A stretch of 7,203 nucleotides of DNA from Lawsonibacter sp. (lineage in GTDB: Bacteria > Bacillota > Clostridia > Oscillospirales > Oscillospiraceae). Location: positions 1 through 7,203 of the forward strand of contig JAAWLY010000111.1 in assembly GCA_022798155.1 (NCBI GenBank), given 5' to 3'. The notes under the pieces are model-generated. The model was not told the DNA's origin. It made no database searches and worked only from the letters and a program-made list of their open reading frames with translations. Within the stretch, counting starts at the first letter, position 1, and the number at the start of each line of letters is the position of its first letter. A program made the position numbers and the translations under genes. Shown here in pieces: positions 1-4,963 of this stretch.

Positions 1-1
1 G

Positions 2-169
2 GGCCACCGCCGTAAACGTGCCTGTGAGCTGGCTGGCCTGACCGCTCTGCCCGTCCTGGTCCGCAATCTGGACGATGATACCGCCACCATTTTGATGGTA
101 GACAGCAACATCCAGCGGGAGAACATACTGCCCAGCGAGAGGGCGCAGGCGTACAAGATGAAGTTGTAG
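2..169 (+). pseudogene. parB: ParB-family partition protein, N-terminal part, truncated by the element
   Basis: The reading frame starting at position 2 gives GHRRKRACELAGLTALPVLV, then a segment ending MVDSNIQRENILPSERAQAYKMKL and a TAG stop at 167-169. The GHRR motif and the N-IQREN-LxPxERAxAYK motif are conserved in the N-terminal nuclease-like (CTP-binding) domain of ParB/Spo0J proteins, which bind centromere-like parS sites and work with ParA in segregating plasmids, chromosomes or large conjugative elements. The 5' end lies outside the window. The frame crosses the left core and runs two codons into the element (TTG TAG), so the insertion truncates the protein before its central parS-binding HTH domain. 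The fragment is presumably not functional for partition. ParB proteins of this style are common on Clostridia conjugative elements, so the target may itself be mobile. Confidence 0.85.
152..163 (+). repeat. Left attachment core (attL)
   Basis: TACAAGATGAAG is identical to 7105-7116. Similarity continues imperfectly on both sides (GGC[G/C] before, [T/C]TG[T/G]AGGC after). It lies in parB codons for YKMK, a conserved stretch of the ParB domain, so the integrase appears to target a coding motif rather than a tRNA gene. The exact crossover point inside the core cannot be placed from sequence alone. Confidence 0.8.
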
Positions 170-281
170 GCGTGATTTTCATCCAGTCACAATCAGCCAC
201 AAAAGGCCCCATATAACAACTGTAAGCCATTGGGTTTGTCCCATTCTATACCAGATGACAGAAAGCGAATGGAAAGGCCAA

Positions 282-301
282 AGGGAAAAAATAAGGGAAA
301 A
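282..301 (+). promoter_or_regulatory. Candidate integrase arm-type binding site, left end
   Basis: Two AGGGAAAA units 12 bases apart, with an A/T-only spacer. The 20-bp stretch matches 7016-7035 at 19 of 20 positions in the same orientation. Placement about 120 bp inside the left core and about 70 bp inside the right core is what is expected of arm sites bound by the N-terminal domain of a tyrosine integrase. Binding is inferred; a shared AT-rich IHF-like or unrelated repeat is the alternative. Confidence 0.5.
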
Positions 302-308
302 ATTCAAG

Positions 309-330
309 GCCGGGGAGCAGTTCCCCCGGC
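309..330 (-). terminator. Leftward rho-independent terminator
   Basis: On the minus strand a 7-bp GCCGGGG/CCCCGGC stem with an 8-base loop is followed by CTTGAATTTTT. It lies directly after the stop of the small minus-strand ORF at 334, so it would end any leftward transcript before the attachment site. The T-run overlaps the candidate arm site. Confidence 0.6.
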
Positions 331-333
331 TCT

Positions 334-465
334 CTATGCCCGCCCGCTCTCCACCAGTAACCGCGCCGCCTCCAGGCATTCGGTGGGGCTTGCATCCTCC
401 CGATCCATGATAGGTAAAAGGACTGTTCCCGACTCATTTGCCCTTTTTGCTCTCAGGAAGGGCAT
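334..465 (-). CDS. Hypothetical 43-aa ORF or gene remnant
   Basis: The frame from an ATG at 465-463 to a TAG at 336-334 encodes MPFLRAKRANES..., ending PTECLEAARLLVESGRA. The last ~25 residues look protein-like (an amphipathic helix, LEAARLLVESG) and the stop is followed at once by a terminator, which supports a real gene end. Against it, the ATG has no good ribosome binding site and sits inside the arm of a palindrome (460-487), and the codons before it run into repeat sequence. It may be the surviving 3' end of a longer gene lost by rearrangement at the left end. I do not recognise a family. Confidence 0.3.
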   Translation of the reverse strand: MPFLRAKRANESGTVLLPIMDREDASPTECLEAARLLVESGRA

Positions 466-487
466 AGGGTATAATAACCCTATGCCC
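447..487 (+). promoter_or_regulatory. Candidate rightward promoter inside a 10-bp-arm palindrome
   Basis: GGGCATAGGG (460-469) and CCCTATGCCC (478-487) form a perfect inverted repeat, and the loop holds TATAAT (470-475). A TTGCTC hexamer at 447-452 gives exact 17-bp spacing. Transcription would start near 482 and run into the structured repeat at 526-653. The -35 box is only half consensus, so promoter activity is uncertain. The palindrome could also be an operator or a stand-alone hairpin. Confidence 0.4.
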
Positions 488-498
488 CTCCGGGTTGC

Positions 499-534
499 GT
501 GCTGGGCCCCCTGCATCGTGCTGAGTGTGGCGGA
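499..534 (+). repeat. 36-bp direct repeat, copy A (half terminator)
   Basis: Identical over 36 bases to 941-976. At the second site it forms the left arm and loop of a strong hairpin. Here the right arm is missing, and the sequence runs straight into the structured repeat, which shares the TGTGGCGGA at the end of the 36-mer. This looks like the product of recombination between the hairpin loop and the end of the ~130-bp repeat. Confidence 0.85.
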
Positions 535-653
535 CATACACCCGAAAAAAACGCCTGTATCCCCTGTTACCCACTATGGCCGCAAAGAGTAACAGTTGTA
601 GACAGTGGGTTAGAGTGGGAAAAGGCGTTTTTTTTCATACCCTGTCTGCCACA
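526..653. repeat. Structured ~130-bp repeat, copy 1 (complete)
   Basis: The ends are inverted repeats, TGTGGCGGACA (526-536) and TGTCTGCCACA (643-653), pairing over 11 positions with one G-U. Inside is a second stem, seven A plus CGCC (545-555) with GGCG plus T-run (624-634), which resembles a terminator on both strands. Within that, CTGTTAC (564-570) pairs with GTAACAG (589-595), and CCACT (571-575) with AGTGG (604-608). These last two stems interleave, giving a possible H-type pseudoknot or two alternative folds. A second full copy lies at 4964-5093 in the repressor leader. It could be a structured RNA, a bidirectional terminator, a protein-binding origin element or a small non-autonomous transposable unit. 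I saw no clear target-site duplication. Confidence 0.75.
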
Positions 654-671
654 GGCACAGAGAGACTTTCC

Positions 672-750
672 AGTGTGGCGGACATACACCCGAAAAAAAC
701 GCCTGTATCCCCTGTTACCCCCATGCCCCAAAAGTAGGGACAGGCGTTTT
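672..750. repeat. Structured repeat, copy 2 (left part only)
   Basis: The first 49 bases (672-720) are identical to 524-572 of copy 1, including the end TGTGGCGGACA and the A-run plus CGCC. The sequence then diverges, but AAAACGCCTGT (696-706) still pairs perfectly with ACAGGCGTTTT (740-750), so a long hairpin is kept without the pseudoknot core. The copy ends where the antirepressor fragment begins at 752. The identical 49 bases suggest recent duplication. Confidence 0.7.
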
Positions 751-751
751 A

Positions 752-907
752 GAGGTAGTCCGCTGGGAACGAGTCGAAAAGTACCTCTCAGAGTTTGGCG
801 TGCCCACTTGTGGGCATGACGATTACATCCCCGAAAACATCTTCTACCGCCTTGCCATGAAAGCCAAGAACGCTGTCGCAGAAGCGTTCCAGGCCAAGAT
901 TGCCGAT
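752..907 (+). pseudogene. Phage antirepressor (BRO-N domain) fragment
   Basis: The frame from 752 reads EVVRWERVEKYLSEFGV, then DDYIPENIFYRLAMKAKN and AVAEAFQAKIAD. The IPENIFYRLAMKAKN-AEAFQ stretch is typical of the BRO-N domain of phage antirepressors, DNA-binding proteins that counter a repressor during lytic development. Only about 52 codons remain. There is no start codon or ribosome binding site in front of the similarity, and after KIAD the frame leaves the family and runs through repeat and terminator DNA to 1006. It is flanked by the truncated repeat at 672-750 and a repeat-like right end at about 911-932, as if captured between two repeat halves. It may record recombination with a phage. 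A regulatory or antisense role is possible but unsupported. Confidence 0.65.
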
Positions 908-910
908 TGG

Positions 911-932
911 GGTTATAGGCGTTTTTTCATAC
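911..932. repeat. Right-end remnant of the structured repeat
   Basis: GGGTTA and GGCGTTTTTTCATAC correspond to the right half of copies 1 and 3 (GTGGGTTA...GGCG, T-run, CATAC). The final TGCCACA end is not recognisable. It follows the antirepressor fragment directly and so may be the other end of copy 2, separated from it by the insertion. Confidence 0.45.
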
Positions 933-946
933 GTTGCTGTGTGCTG

Positions 947-993
947 GGCCCCCTGCATCGTGCTGAGTGTGGCGGAGATGCAGGGGGCCTTTT
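947..993 (+). terminator. Strong hairpin terminator, rightward
   Basis: A perfect 13-bp stem pairs GGCCCCCTGCATC (947-959) with GATGCAGGGGGCC (977-989). The 17-base loop is followed by TTTT at 990-993. The T-run makes it a rightward terminator. On the minus strand the hairpin starts 11 bases after the stop of the last operon gene (1000), but there is no T-run on that side, so it would slow or protect the leftward transcript rather than end it cleanly. It separates the repeat-rich left end from the operon. Confidence 0.75.
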
Positions 994-999
994 CCGTGC

Positions 1000-1254
1000 T
1001 CAATAGTCAACACAGATAGATCGAATCATGCGTTCCAGGTCGGCGGCGTCCATCCCGTACCCGCTCTGGTTCAGCTCATCCAGCAGCGCGGCCTTACCCT
1101 GCTCATCCAGCGCAGTAAGGTCGTTCGCTACATCAACCATGCTCTGACTGAGCGGGTCGAGCTCATCGTAAGGGGTTTTAAGCTGGCGCATCCTGACGGC
1201 TCTAAGCGCCTTCTCCAGGGCGTCAATACGGGCTTTCAGTAAAGACACATACAC
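1000..1254 (-). CDS. Hypothetical 84-aa protein, last gene of the leftward operon
   Basis: The GTG start at 1254 follows the TGA of the TerS-like gene with no gap, and AAGGAAAGGA just upstream provides the ribosome binding site, so translation is probably coupled. A second GTG two codons in is an alternative start. The protein is helical: residues 5-25 (LLKARIDALEKALRAV) suggest a short coiled coil, and the middle is acidic (DELDPLSQSMVDVANDLTALDEQ). There is no signal peptide, membrane segment or metal motif. I do not recognise the family. The position directly after the TerS-like gene suggests a partner in the same task, but that is only context. Confidence 0.75.
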   Translation of the reverse strand: MYVSLLKARIDALEKALRAVRMRQLKTPYDELDPLSQSMVDVANDLTALDEQGKAALLDELNQSGYGMDAADLERMIRSICVDY

Positions 1255-1620
1255 TCATTCCTTTCCTTCCCTCATTTCGTCCTCCAGTTCCTGGAGCTTG
1301 GAAATGATATCGTTTTGTTCTGTCATCTTCATACTGTATTCCAAAATACTGCGGGCCGCGCTGATTCTGAACTGCGGGTTTCCCCCGACGTCCTCCACGA
1401 CTTCCCGCAGAGTAGACAGGGCGGGCGCTAAGGCCTGCTGGGCCTGCCGGGTGGCGTCCTCCACCAGACCGGCAAAGGCTTTCTTGTACTCCGCCTGAAA
1501 TTCCGGGTCGGCCAGATAGCCCCGAAGGGTCTTTGTGGTAATACCGGCGGCGGCGGCAGCCCTTTCCTTTGTCGGGTTGGTCAGCAGGGCCAACAGGGCC
1601 TTTTGCTGCTTGGGTGTCAT
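1255..1620 (-). CDS. TerS-like HTH protein (putative phage small terminase subunit)
   Basis: 121 aa. The N-terminal region (residues 3-45, MTPKQQKALLALLTNPTKER then AAAAAGITTKTLRGYLADPE) is a helix-turn-helix of the type found at the start of many phage small terminase subunits and in some resolvase-like DNA-binding proteins. The rest (residues 50-121) is helical, as expected for an oligomerisation region, with ISAARSILEYSMKMTEQ typical of these proteins. In phages TerS recognises the pac/cos site and hands DNA to the large subunit. In phage satellites a private TerS redirects a helper's packaging machine. No large subunit is present here. The start overlaps the stop of the upstream gene (ATGA), with GGAGTGA close by. 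It could instead be a general phage-type regulator, so the packaging role is inference. Confidence 0.65.
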   Translation of the reverse strand: MTPKQQKALLALLTNPTKERAAAAAGITTKTLRGYLADPEFQAEYKKAFAGLVEDATRQAQQALAPALSTLREVVEDVGGNPQFRISAARSILEYSMKMTEQNDIISKLQELEDEMREGKE

Positions 1621-1805
1621 TCACTCCCTCCTTTCCGTTGGTAATTTTTGATAGTTTCGAGCCCCTTTGGGTCGAGCACATCCAGACTTTCCGCTATTCT
1701 GACAATGGCGCAGGCTTCCCCGTCTGACCAGGCGCAGAGGTCTTGCCTGCAATCAAAATACCTAAGGTCGTCAGCGCTCGCAAAGAACAGTGGGCAGATT
1801 TTCAT
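1617..1805 (-). CDS. Hypothetical 62-aa protein with four cysteines
   Basis: Starts at ATG 1805-1803 with a strong site, AAGGAGGAATCAGCAA, just upstream. It overlaps the 3' end of the RepA-like gene by 35 bases in another frame and its stop overlaps the start of the TerS-like gene by four bases, so it is embedded in the operon. The sequence begins MKICPLFFASADDLRYFDCR and contains Cys at 4, 19, 24 and 32, then an acidic helix (AIVRIAESLDVLDPKGLETI) and a basic tail. The cysteines are not spaced as a classic zinc ribbon. I do not recognise a family. The good ribosome binding site and tight overlaps argue that it is translated. Confidence 0.7.
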   Translation of the reverse strand: MKICPLFFASADDLRYFDCRQDLCAWSDGEACAIVRIAESLDVLDPKGLETIKNYQRKGGSE

Positions 1806-3081
1806 TTGCTGATTCCTCCTTTCCCTCAAATGGATCATACTCGGGGTCATCATCCAGCGGGCCCAGGTCCTGATAGTAGAAGTGGTGCTTCTTGCCGCCG
1901 TTGCCACTCGTTTTTGTTGTAGAATGAACAATTCCGTCGTAGTCAAACAAGGGCTTGTCCAGGGCGTTGAGTTCATGCCCCAGCTGCTTCACATTCACCG
2001 CCAGATAGGTTCTTGCTATGTACTTCCCGGCCTCCATCAGCTCCTTAGCCGTGCCGTCCCAACGGTGCTCCGAGGACTGCTCCAGCAGCTTCTTTACGGT
2101 CTTGACAATGGGGCTTTGGTCATAGGCCAGCCGGGCCCGCTGCTCTGCCAGCCAATCCACCGCGCCCAGCTGCTTCCATGTCCAGCTCCCCTTGTCGAAC
2201 CGTATCACGGTATCGCTCTGCTCCACGTCCCGGCCTGTAATGTGAAGGGCGGCTTCCTCGTCGGTACGCTTGGCTTTGGTGATTACCCATGTTGTGTCAG
2301 CCGCGCCCATAATGCCATTGGTGCCGGAAATCTGGTTGAATGGGTCATCGTCGTCCCTCATCTTGCGGTTATGGTGGACAAACAGCACCGATACCCACCG
2401 CTTGTCCATAAAGCCCTTGATGGTCTCCATCTCCCGGTAATCCTGGGCGTACCCGGATTCTCTTGGGAGGGCCTGCCCCCGTACCTTCTGAAGGGTGTCA
2501 ATGATAATCAGCCGGGTAGACGGGAGGCGCCTCAGATGGTCCTCTATCGTGTCCAAAAGGCCGTTATCCAGCTTGGGGGCCTCTGTGGAGAAGTAGAACC
2601 CTTCCGGTGGGGGCTTCCCGTTCAACACCTTGTTCAGGCGGTCTTGCAGGCGACTCAGGCTGTCCTCCAGGGCCAGATACAGCACGCCCGCCCGTCTTGT
2701 CGTGTGCCCCATAAACGGGGCACCAGCGGCCACACAGAGCCCCAAATCGAGAACCAACCAGCTCTTACCGATTTTTGAGGCGGCAGAAAGCAGGCCTGTA
2801 CCCTCTGGGAGAATGCCGTCCACGAGGAATTTTATCGGGGGCAGGTCCGCTTTCTGAAGCTCCTGGGCGGATATCGTCTTGAGGGGCTGAACCGCCGGGG
2901 GCGCATCCTCATCCAGGCTATTGTCTAGCTGGAACATCTCCGCCACCGTCTGCCCTTGAGCAAGCAGGGATTCTACTGAGTCGGCCAGCACGTCGAGCGG
3001 GACATCCCTTGCCCGGTAATGTTCTATAGTCTCCAGCGGGACGCCAACGCCCATCAGGTAGGCGAGGGCGTCATCAATCAT
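1771..3081 (-). CDS. RepA-like AAA family ATPase (putative replication helicase)
   Basis: 436 aa. It carries a RecA-like core of the AAA_25/RepA-helicase type: Walker A at residues 99-107 (SAASKIGKS), YLALEDS at 135-141, Walker B at 190-195 (RLIIID), and the FVHHNRK motif at 234-240 that in this family follows the sensor strand. Residues 1-95 form an acidic N-terminal region, and 320-436 a mixed C-terminal region that may hold a DNA-binding domain. Related ATPases act in plasmid and phage replication (hexameric helicases such as RSF1010 RepA) and occupy the replication slot of many small integrative elements. I infer replication of the excised element. No primase domain is visible. The ATG overlaps the stop of the upstream 50-aa gene by eight bases and has AAAGGGGG upstream. 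A recombination or DNA-repair role is the alternative. Confidence 0.85.
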   Translation of the reverse strand: MIDDALAYLMGVGVPLETIEHYRARDVPLDVLADSVESLLAQGQTVAEMFQLDNSLDEDAPPAVQPLKTISAQELQKADLPPIKFLVDGILPEGTGLLSAASKIGKSWLVLDLGLCVAAGAPFMGHTTRRAGVLYLALEDSLSRLQDRLNKVLNGKPPPEGFYFSTEAPKLDNGLLDTIEDHLRRLPSTRLIIIDTLQKVRGQALPRESGYAQDYREMETIKGFMDKRWVSVLFVHHNRKMRDDDDPFNQISGTNGIMGAADTTWVITKAKRTDEEAALHITGRDVEQSDTVIRFDKGSWTWKQLGAVDWLAEQRARLAYDQSPIVKTVKKLLEQSSEHRWDGTAKELMEAGKYIARTYLAVNVKQLGHELNALDKPLFDYDGIVHSTTKTSGNGGKKHHFYYQDLGPLDDDPEYDPFEGKEESANENLPTVLCER

Positions 3082-3226
3082 TGGAAGGCCCCCTTTGTTT
3101 CAGAGCTTCATTTGCCACCGCAGAAAGCGCGGAAGACAGAAGCGCAATCTTTATTTGTTCAGGTGAGAGCTGTAGGATTGCTTCAAGGATTTCACGTTCT
3201 AAATCAGTCATTTTGTTATACCACAT
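3074..3226 (-). CDS. Hypothetical 50-aa helical protein
   Basis: The ATG at 3226 is preceded by GGGGGTGAGTTT, nearly identical to the site in front of the 66-aa gene at 4549, which supports this start over a longer reading in the same frame. The sequence starts MWYNKMTDLEREILEAILQL and continues with SPEQIKIALLSSALSAVANE, so it is two predicted helices with a short basic tail. Its stop lies inside the start region of the ATPase gene (8-base overlap), implying translational coupling. I do not recognise a family. A small accessory factor for the ATPase is a guess from position only. Confidence 0.65.
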   Translation of the reverse strand: MWYNKMTDLEREILEAILQLSPEQIKIALLSSALSAVANEALKQRGPSND

Positions 3227-3230
3227 AAAC

Positions 3231-3527
3231 TCACCCCCGGCTTGGACCTGACGGCCTATGGGCGTTAAATTTGAGCTTCCCACCACACAGAGCGTCCACA
3301 AACTGGAGGCGCGGCGGGTGGATAGGCTTCTCATACTCCTGGAGCTCTTCTCTGGCCTGCTGAAGCTCCGCCTCTGCCGTCTGGAGTGCTTCAAACAGTT
3401 CGGCAGACGGTCCGGCGTCAAGAGCCTGTTTTTTCAGTGCCCGAATGCGCCGAGTCTTTTGGTCCAGTTTGGTCAAGAGCTCAATGCGCCCATGCTCCCA
3501 CCGCTCGAACTCAAAATAGTCCATCAT
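3231..3527 (-). CDS. Hypothetical 98-aa coiled-coil protein
   Basis: The start is taken at ATGATG (3527-3522), with GGGAGGG about nine bases upstream; an earlier ATG at 3599 in the same frame lies inside the upstream gene and lacks a site. Residues 1-70 are strongly helical and charged (FERWEHGRIELLTKLDQKTR, later LFEALQTAEAELQQAREELQ), consistent with a coiled coil. The C-terminal ~28 residues are Pro/Gly/basic (KLKFNAHRPSGPSRG). There is no membrane segment. It begins four bases after the stop of the 203-aa gene and ends just before the next start. I do not recognise a family. Confidence 0.7.
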   Translation of the reverse strand: MMDYFEFERWEHGRIELLTKLDQKTRRIRALKKQALDAGPSAELFEALQTAEAELQQAREELQEYEKPIHPPRLQFVDALCGGKLKFNAHRPSGPSRG

Positions 3528-3531
3528 ATGT

Positions 3532-4143
3532 CTATATCCCTCCCTTGTGGGGGTTCCGGGCGGCGTAGGCGGCCTCGGACTCCCGGCAGACAGCTTCAAA
3601 CGAGCGGGCCTTCCGCCCCGTGGTCAAGGGGGCAGACGCATCCGCAAAAAAGCTAGTGGGCTTTGTTACCTTTTCTTCGCTCCACCACGGGGCTTTATCC
3701 TTCCGCTGTTTCCGCCTGTGAGGATTCCGGGCGGTGTAAGCGGCTTCCGACTCCGCACAAACCCGCTCGAAATCGCATGATACACGCCGCTGGGCCTCCA
3801 TCTCATCGGGGGCCATCTGATACATTGTAAGCAGTTCCTGTAGGCTGGGCCCGGCCCCTGGTGCGTCGGGGATGGGCCGGGAGCGGTGGGCGGCAAGCCG
3901 CTCCATCAGCTCCACCGCCCGGTCCATTTTTGCCGAAACCTCCACATCCCGGCACACCCGCATAAAGCGGGCCACGGCGTCCCTGTGCCGCCTCTCCCGA
4001 CCCTTATCGCTGGACCCTACGGCAGAGCCGCCAGCAGGGATAACGGCGAACTGGGGCCCGTCAGCAGCACACCGGTTTCTTTTACCCATGGTGCCCACTA
4101 CATCGGTGGTAAACAGAGAAAAACTTTTGTTCTTTTCTATCAT
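3532..4143 (-). CDS. Hypothetical 203-aa protein with a duplicated FExVCxESEAAY motif
   Basis: The start is ATG 4143, ten bases after GGAGGA; the in-frame TTG at 4161 overlaps that site and is unlikely. The N-terminal ~50 residues look disordered and Gly/Arg-rich, and residues 50-90 are helical and basic (RRHRDAVARFMRVCRD, DRAVELMERLAAH). The C-terminal part carries the same motif twice: FERVCAESEAAYTARNPH at 125-142 and FEAVCRESEAAYAARNPH at 182-199, identical at 15 of 18 positions, joined by a linker of about 40 residues containing a basic patch (RRKQRKDK). Such a tandem motif suggests paired binding units for DNA or protein. In the operon it follows the AlpA-like gene and precedes the replication block. 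I do not recognise a family or assign a function. Confidence 0.75.
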   Translation of the reverse strand: MIEKNKSFSLFTTDVVGTMGKRNRCAADGPQFAVIPAGGSAVGSSDKGRERRHRDAVARFMRVCRDVEVSAKMDRAVELMERLAAHRSRPIPDAPGAGPSLQELLTMYQMAPDEMEAQRRVSCDFERVCAESEAAYTARNPHRRKQRKDKAPWWSEEKVTKPTSFFADASAPLTTGRKARSFEAVCRESEAAYAARNPHKGGI

Positions 4144-4167
4144 ATCTTGATGTTCCTCCAATCATAA

Positions 4168-4359
4168 TCACACACTGGGCAGCTCCGGCCCCTGCGCTCT
4201 GGCGTTTACCCACTCCAGCAGGAGCGTGCGGGGGATGCGGTGAATGCTCCCAATCTTCACGCAGGGGAAGCCCTCTATGTGCGTCCAGTTATAGCAGGTG
4301 TTTTCACTGATTTTCAGCAGTGCAGCGGCTTCCTTCACCGTCAGAATTTCATCTTCCAT
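4168..4359 (-). CDS. AlpA/Xis-like helix-turn-helix protein (excisionase or activator)
   Basis: 63 aa from ATG 4359, with AAGGGTGG upstream. Residues 5-55 (EILTVKEAAALLKISENTCY, NWTHIEGFPCVKIGSIHRIP, RTLLLEWV) form the MerR-like winged HTH of the HTH_17/excisionase family: VKEAAxLLKIS, a recognition helix, FPxxKIG, RIP and a closing LLEWV helix. Small proteins of this kind act as recombination directionality factors with tyrosine integrases or as AlpA-type activators. With an integrase in the same element, excision control is the most likely job. The start overlaps the end of the upstream gene by 11 bases. The cysteine and the NWTH segment in the recognition helix are unusual but do not break the fold. 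Confidence 0.8.
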   Translation of the reverse strand: MEDEILTVKEAAALLKISENTCYNWTHIEGFPCVKIGSIHRIPRTLLLEWVNARAQGPELPSV

Positions 4360-4549
4360 CAGCGGTTCCACCCTTAACAGGCTTATACCGGGTGACTGTG
4401 TACGCTTCTGCAATCCGGTGATCCGCCTTGATAGGCAGCGCGGAAAAGAACGCCTGCGCGGCCTCCAGTGTGTCAAAGCGGCGGTCCGGCCAGGTGGTCC
4501 ACGCCGTATCCCAGTGGTGGGCCTTGCTCTGAATCACGTAGTAGCTCAT
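4349..4549 (-). CDS. Hypothetical 66-aa protein
   Basis: Starts at ATG 4549 behind GGGGGTGAGTCT. The start overlaps the stop of the preceding 32-aa gene (ATGA), and its own stop lies past the start of the AlpA-like gene. The sequence (MSYYVIQSKAHHWDTAWTTW, RRFDTLEAAQAFFSAL, RIAEAYTVTRYK) alternates strand and helix with aromatic residues, suggesting a small compact alpha/beta domain, with no transmembrane segment. Similar short proteins seem to me common early in mobile-element operons of Clostridia, but I know no function. Confidence 0.7.
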   Translation of the reverse strand: MSYYVIQSKAHHWDTAWTTWPDRRFDTLEAAQAFFSALPIKADHRIAEAYTVTRYKPVKGGTADGR

Positions 4550-4644
4550 AGACTCACCCCCTGCGGCCAGACGGCCAGGAGTGCGGCCCTGAGTGTGCTG
4601 TAGGCCGTTCCACGGTAATACCAAAGCCCTTTGTGATATCTCAT
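4546..4644 (-). CDS. Hypothetical 32-aa microprotein
   Basis: Starts at ATG 4644 with GGAGGT four bases upstream; another ATG four codons earlier overlaps that site and is less likely. It begins MRYHKGLWYYRGTAYSTLRA and ends VWPQGVSL, with a four-base ATGA overlap with the next gene. It is below usual gene-calling length limits, but the ideal ribosome binding site and coupling to the next gene support it. The aromatic, basic N-terminus and a short amphipathic helix are all that can be seen. No function is known to me. Confidence 0.6.
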   Translation of the reverse strand: MRYHKGLWYYRGTAYSTLRAALLAVWPQGVSL

Positions 4645-4682
4645 ATGTACCTCCATTTCTCCGCCCGCTCGCGGCTGGGTCC

Positions 4683-4835
4683 TTACTTCCGCTCCGGGGC
4701 GCTGTCGCAGGTCAGACGGGCGGTCAGGAATGCCATACCCTCGGTAAAGGACAGGAACTTTTCCTTTTCCACCTCCGTCAGGAGCGGCACCAGCTTCCCG
4801 CAGGTCTCCATGATCTTTTTCTCCTGTTCGGACAT
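4683..4835 (-). CDS. Hypothetical 50-aa protein, first gene of the leftward operon
   Basis: ATG 4835-4833 follows GGAGGTGAACCGAA, a near-perfect site, and comes about 30 bases after the -10 box of the leftward promoter, so it is the leader gene of the operon. It reads MSEQEKKIMETCGKLVPLLT then EVEKEKFLSFTEGMAFLTAR, ending SAPERK and TAA at 4683. It is highly charged and helical. Early genes in this position in phages and satellites are often small regulators that antagonise the repressor. That is a suggestion from position only; I see no recognisable DNA-binding motif. Confidence 0.75.
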   Translation of the reverse strand: MSEQEKKIMETCGKLVPLLTEVEKEKFLSFTEGMAFLTARLTCDSAPERK

Positions 4836-4856
4836 TTCGGTTCACCTCCAATTCTT

Positions 4857-4915
4857 CAATGACGATATTATATACTTCTATAGCGTCATTGTCAAGCGAT
4901 CATCCTTCTATGACG
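4857..4915. promoter_or_regulatory. Candidate repressor operator sites
   Basis: CAATGACG (4857-4864) and CGTCATTG (4884-4891) form a perfect 8-bp inverted repeat that spans the leftward -10 and touches its -35. A third ATGACG follows at 4910-4915, between the two promoters. CTTCTAT also occurs twice (4875-4881 and 4905-4911), each time just before a half-site. Repeated half-sites over divergent promoters are typical targets of an XRE repressor. The binder is presumed to be the protein encoded at 5113. Confidence 0.5.
4867..4895 (-). promoter_or_regulatory. Leftward sigma-A promoter of the operon
   Basis: On the minus strand TTGACA (4895-4890) and TATAAT (4872-4867) are separated by exactly 17 bases, a full-consensus housekeeping promoter. 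Such strength fits a promoter held off by a repressor. Start of transcription is expected near 4860, about 25 bases before the first gene. Confidence 0.85.
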
Positions 4916-4922
4916 GATTTCC

Positions 4923-4951
4923 TTGACAATGAAGTATCTTTGCAGTAAAAT
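4923..4951 (+). promoter_or_regulatory. Rightward sigma-A promoter of the repressor
   Basis: TTGACA (4923-4928) and TAAAAT (4946-4951) with a 17-base spacer. Transcription should start near 4958, so the entire structured repeat at 4964-5093 would be transcribed as the 5' leader of the repressor mRNA. The two -35 boxes of the divergent pair are 27 bases apart. Confidence 0.8.
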
Positions 4952-4963
4952 TATCTTGCCAAG

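Noticed and set aside
230..592. 120-aa + strand frame at the left end
   Set aside because: It runs through the arm site, terminator, palindrome and repeat, with low-complexity translation and no ribosome binding site.
499..976. CRISPR array from the repeated sequences on the left
   Set aside because: Copies are 36-130 bp, two or three in number, irregularly spaced, with no uniform spacers and no cas gene.
1617..1976. 119-aa reading of the 62-aa gene
   Set aside because: The extra N-terminal part is antisense-free but lies in another frame of the ATPase gene and is Thr/Arg/Ser-rich; the ATG at 1805 has a strong ribosome binding site.
1882..2778. 298-aa open frame on the + strand
   Set aside because: It lies wholly within the ATPase gene on the opposite strand, has no ribosome binding site and no recognisable domain; a shadow of GC-rich coding DNA.
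3258..3656. 132-aa + strand frame
   Set aside because: Antisense to the coiled-coil and 203-aa genes, which have good start sites and tight spacing in the operon.
4141..4161. TTG at 4161 as the start of the 203-aa gene
   Set aside because: It overlaps the GGAGGA ribosome binding site; ATG at 4143 has the proper spacing.
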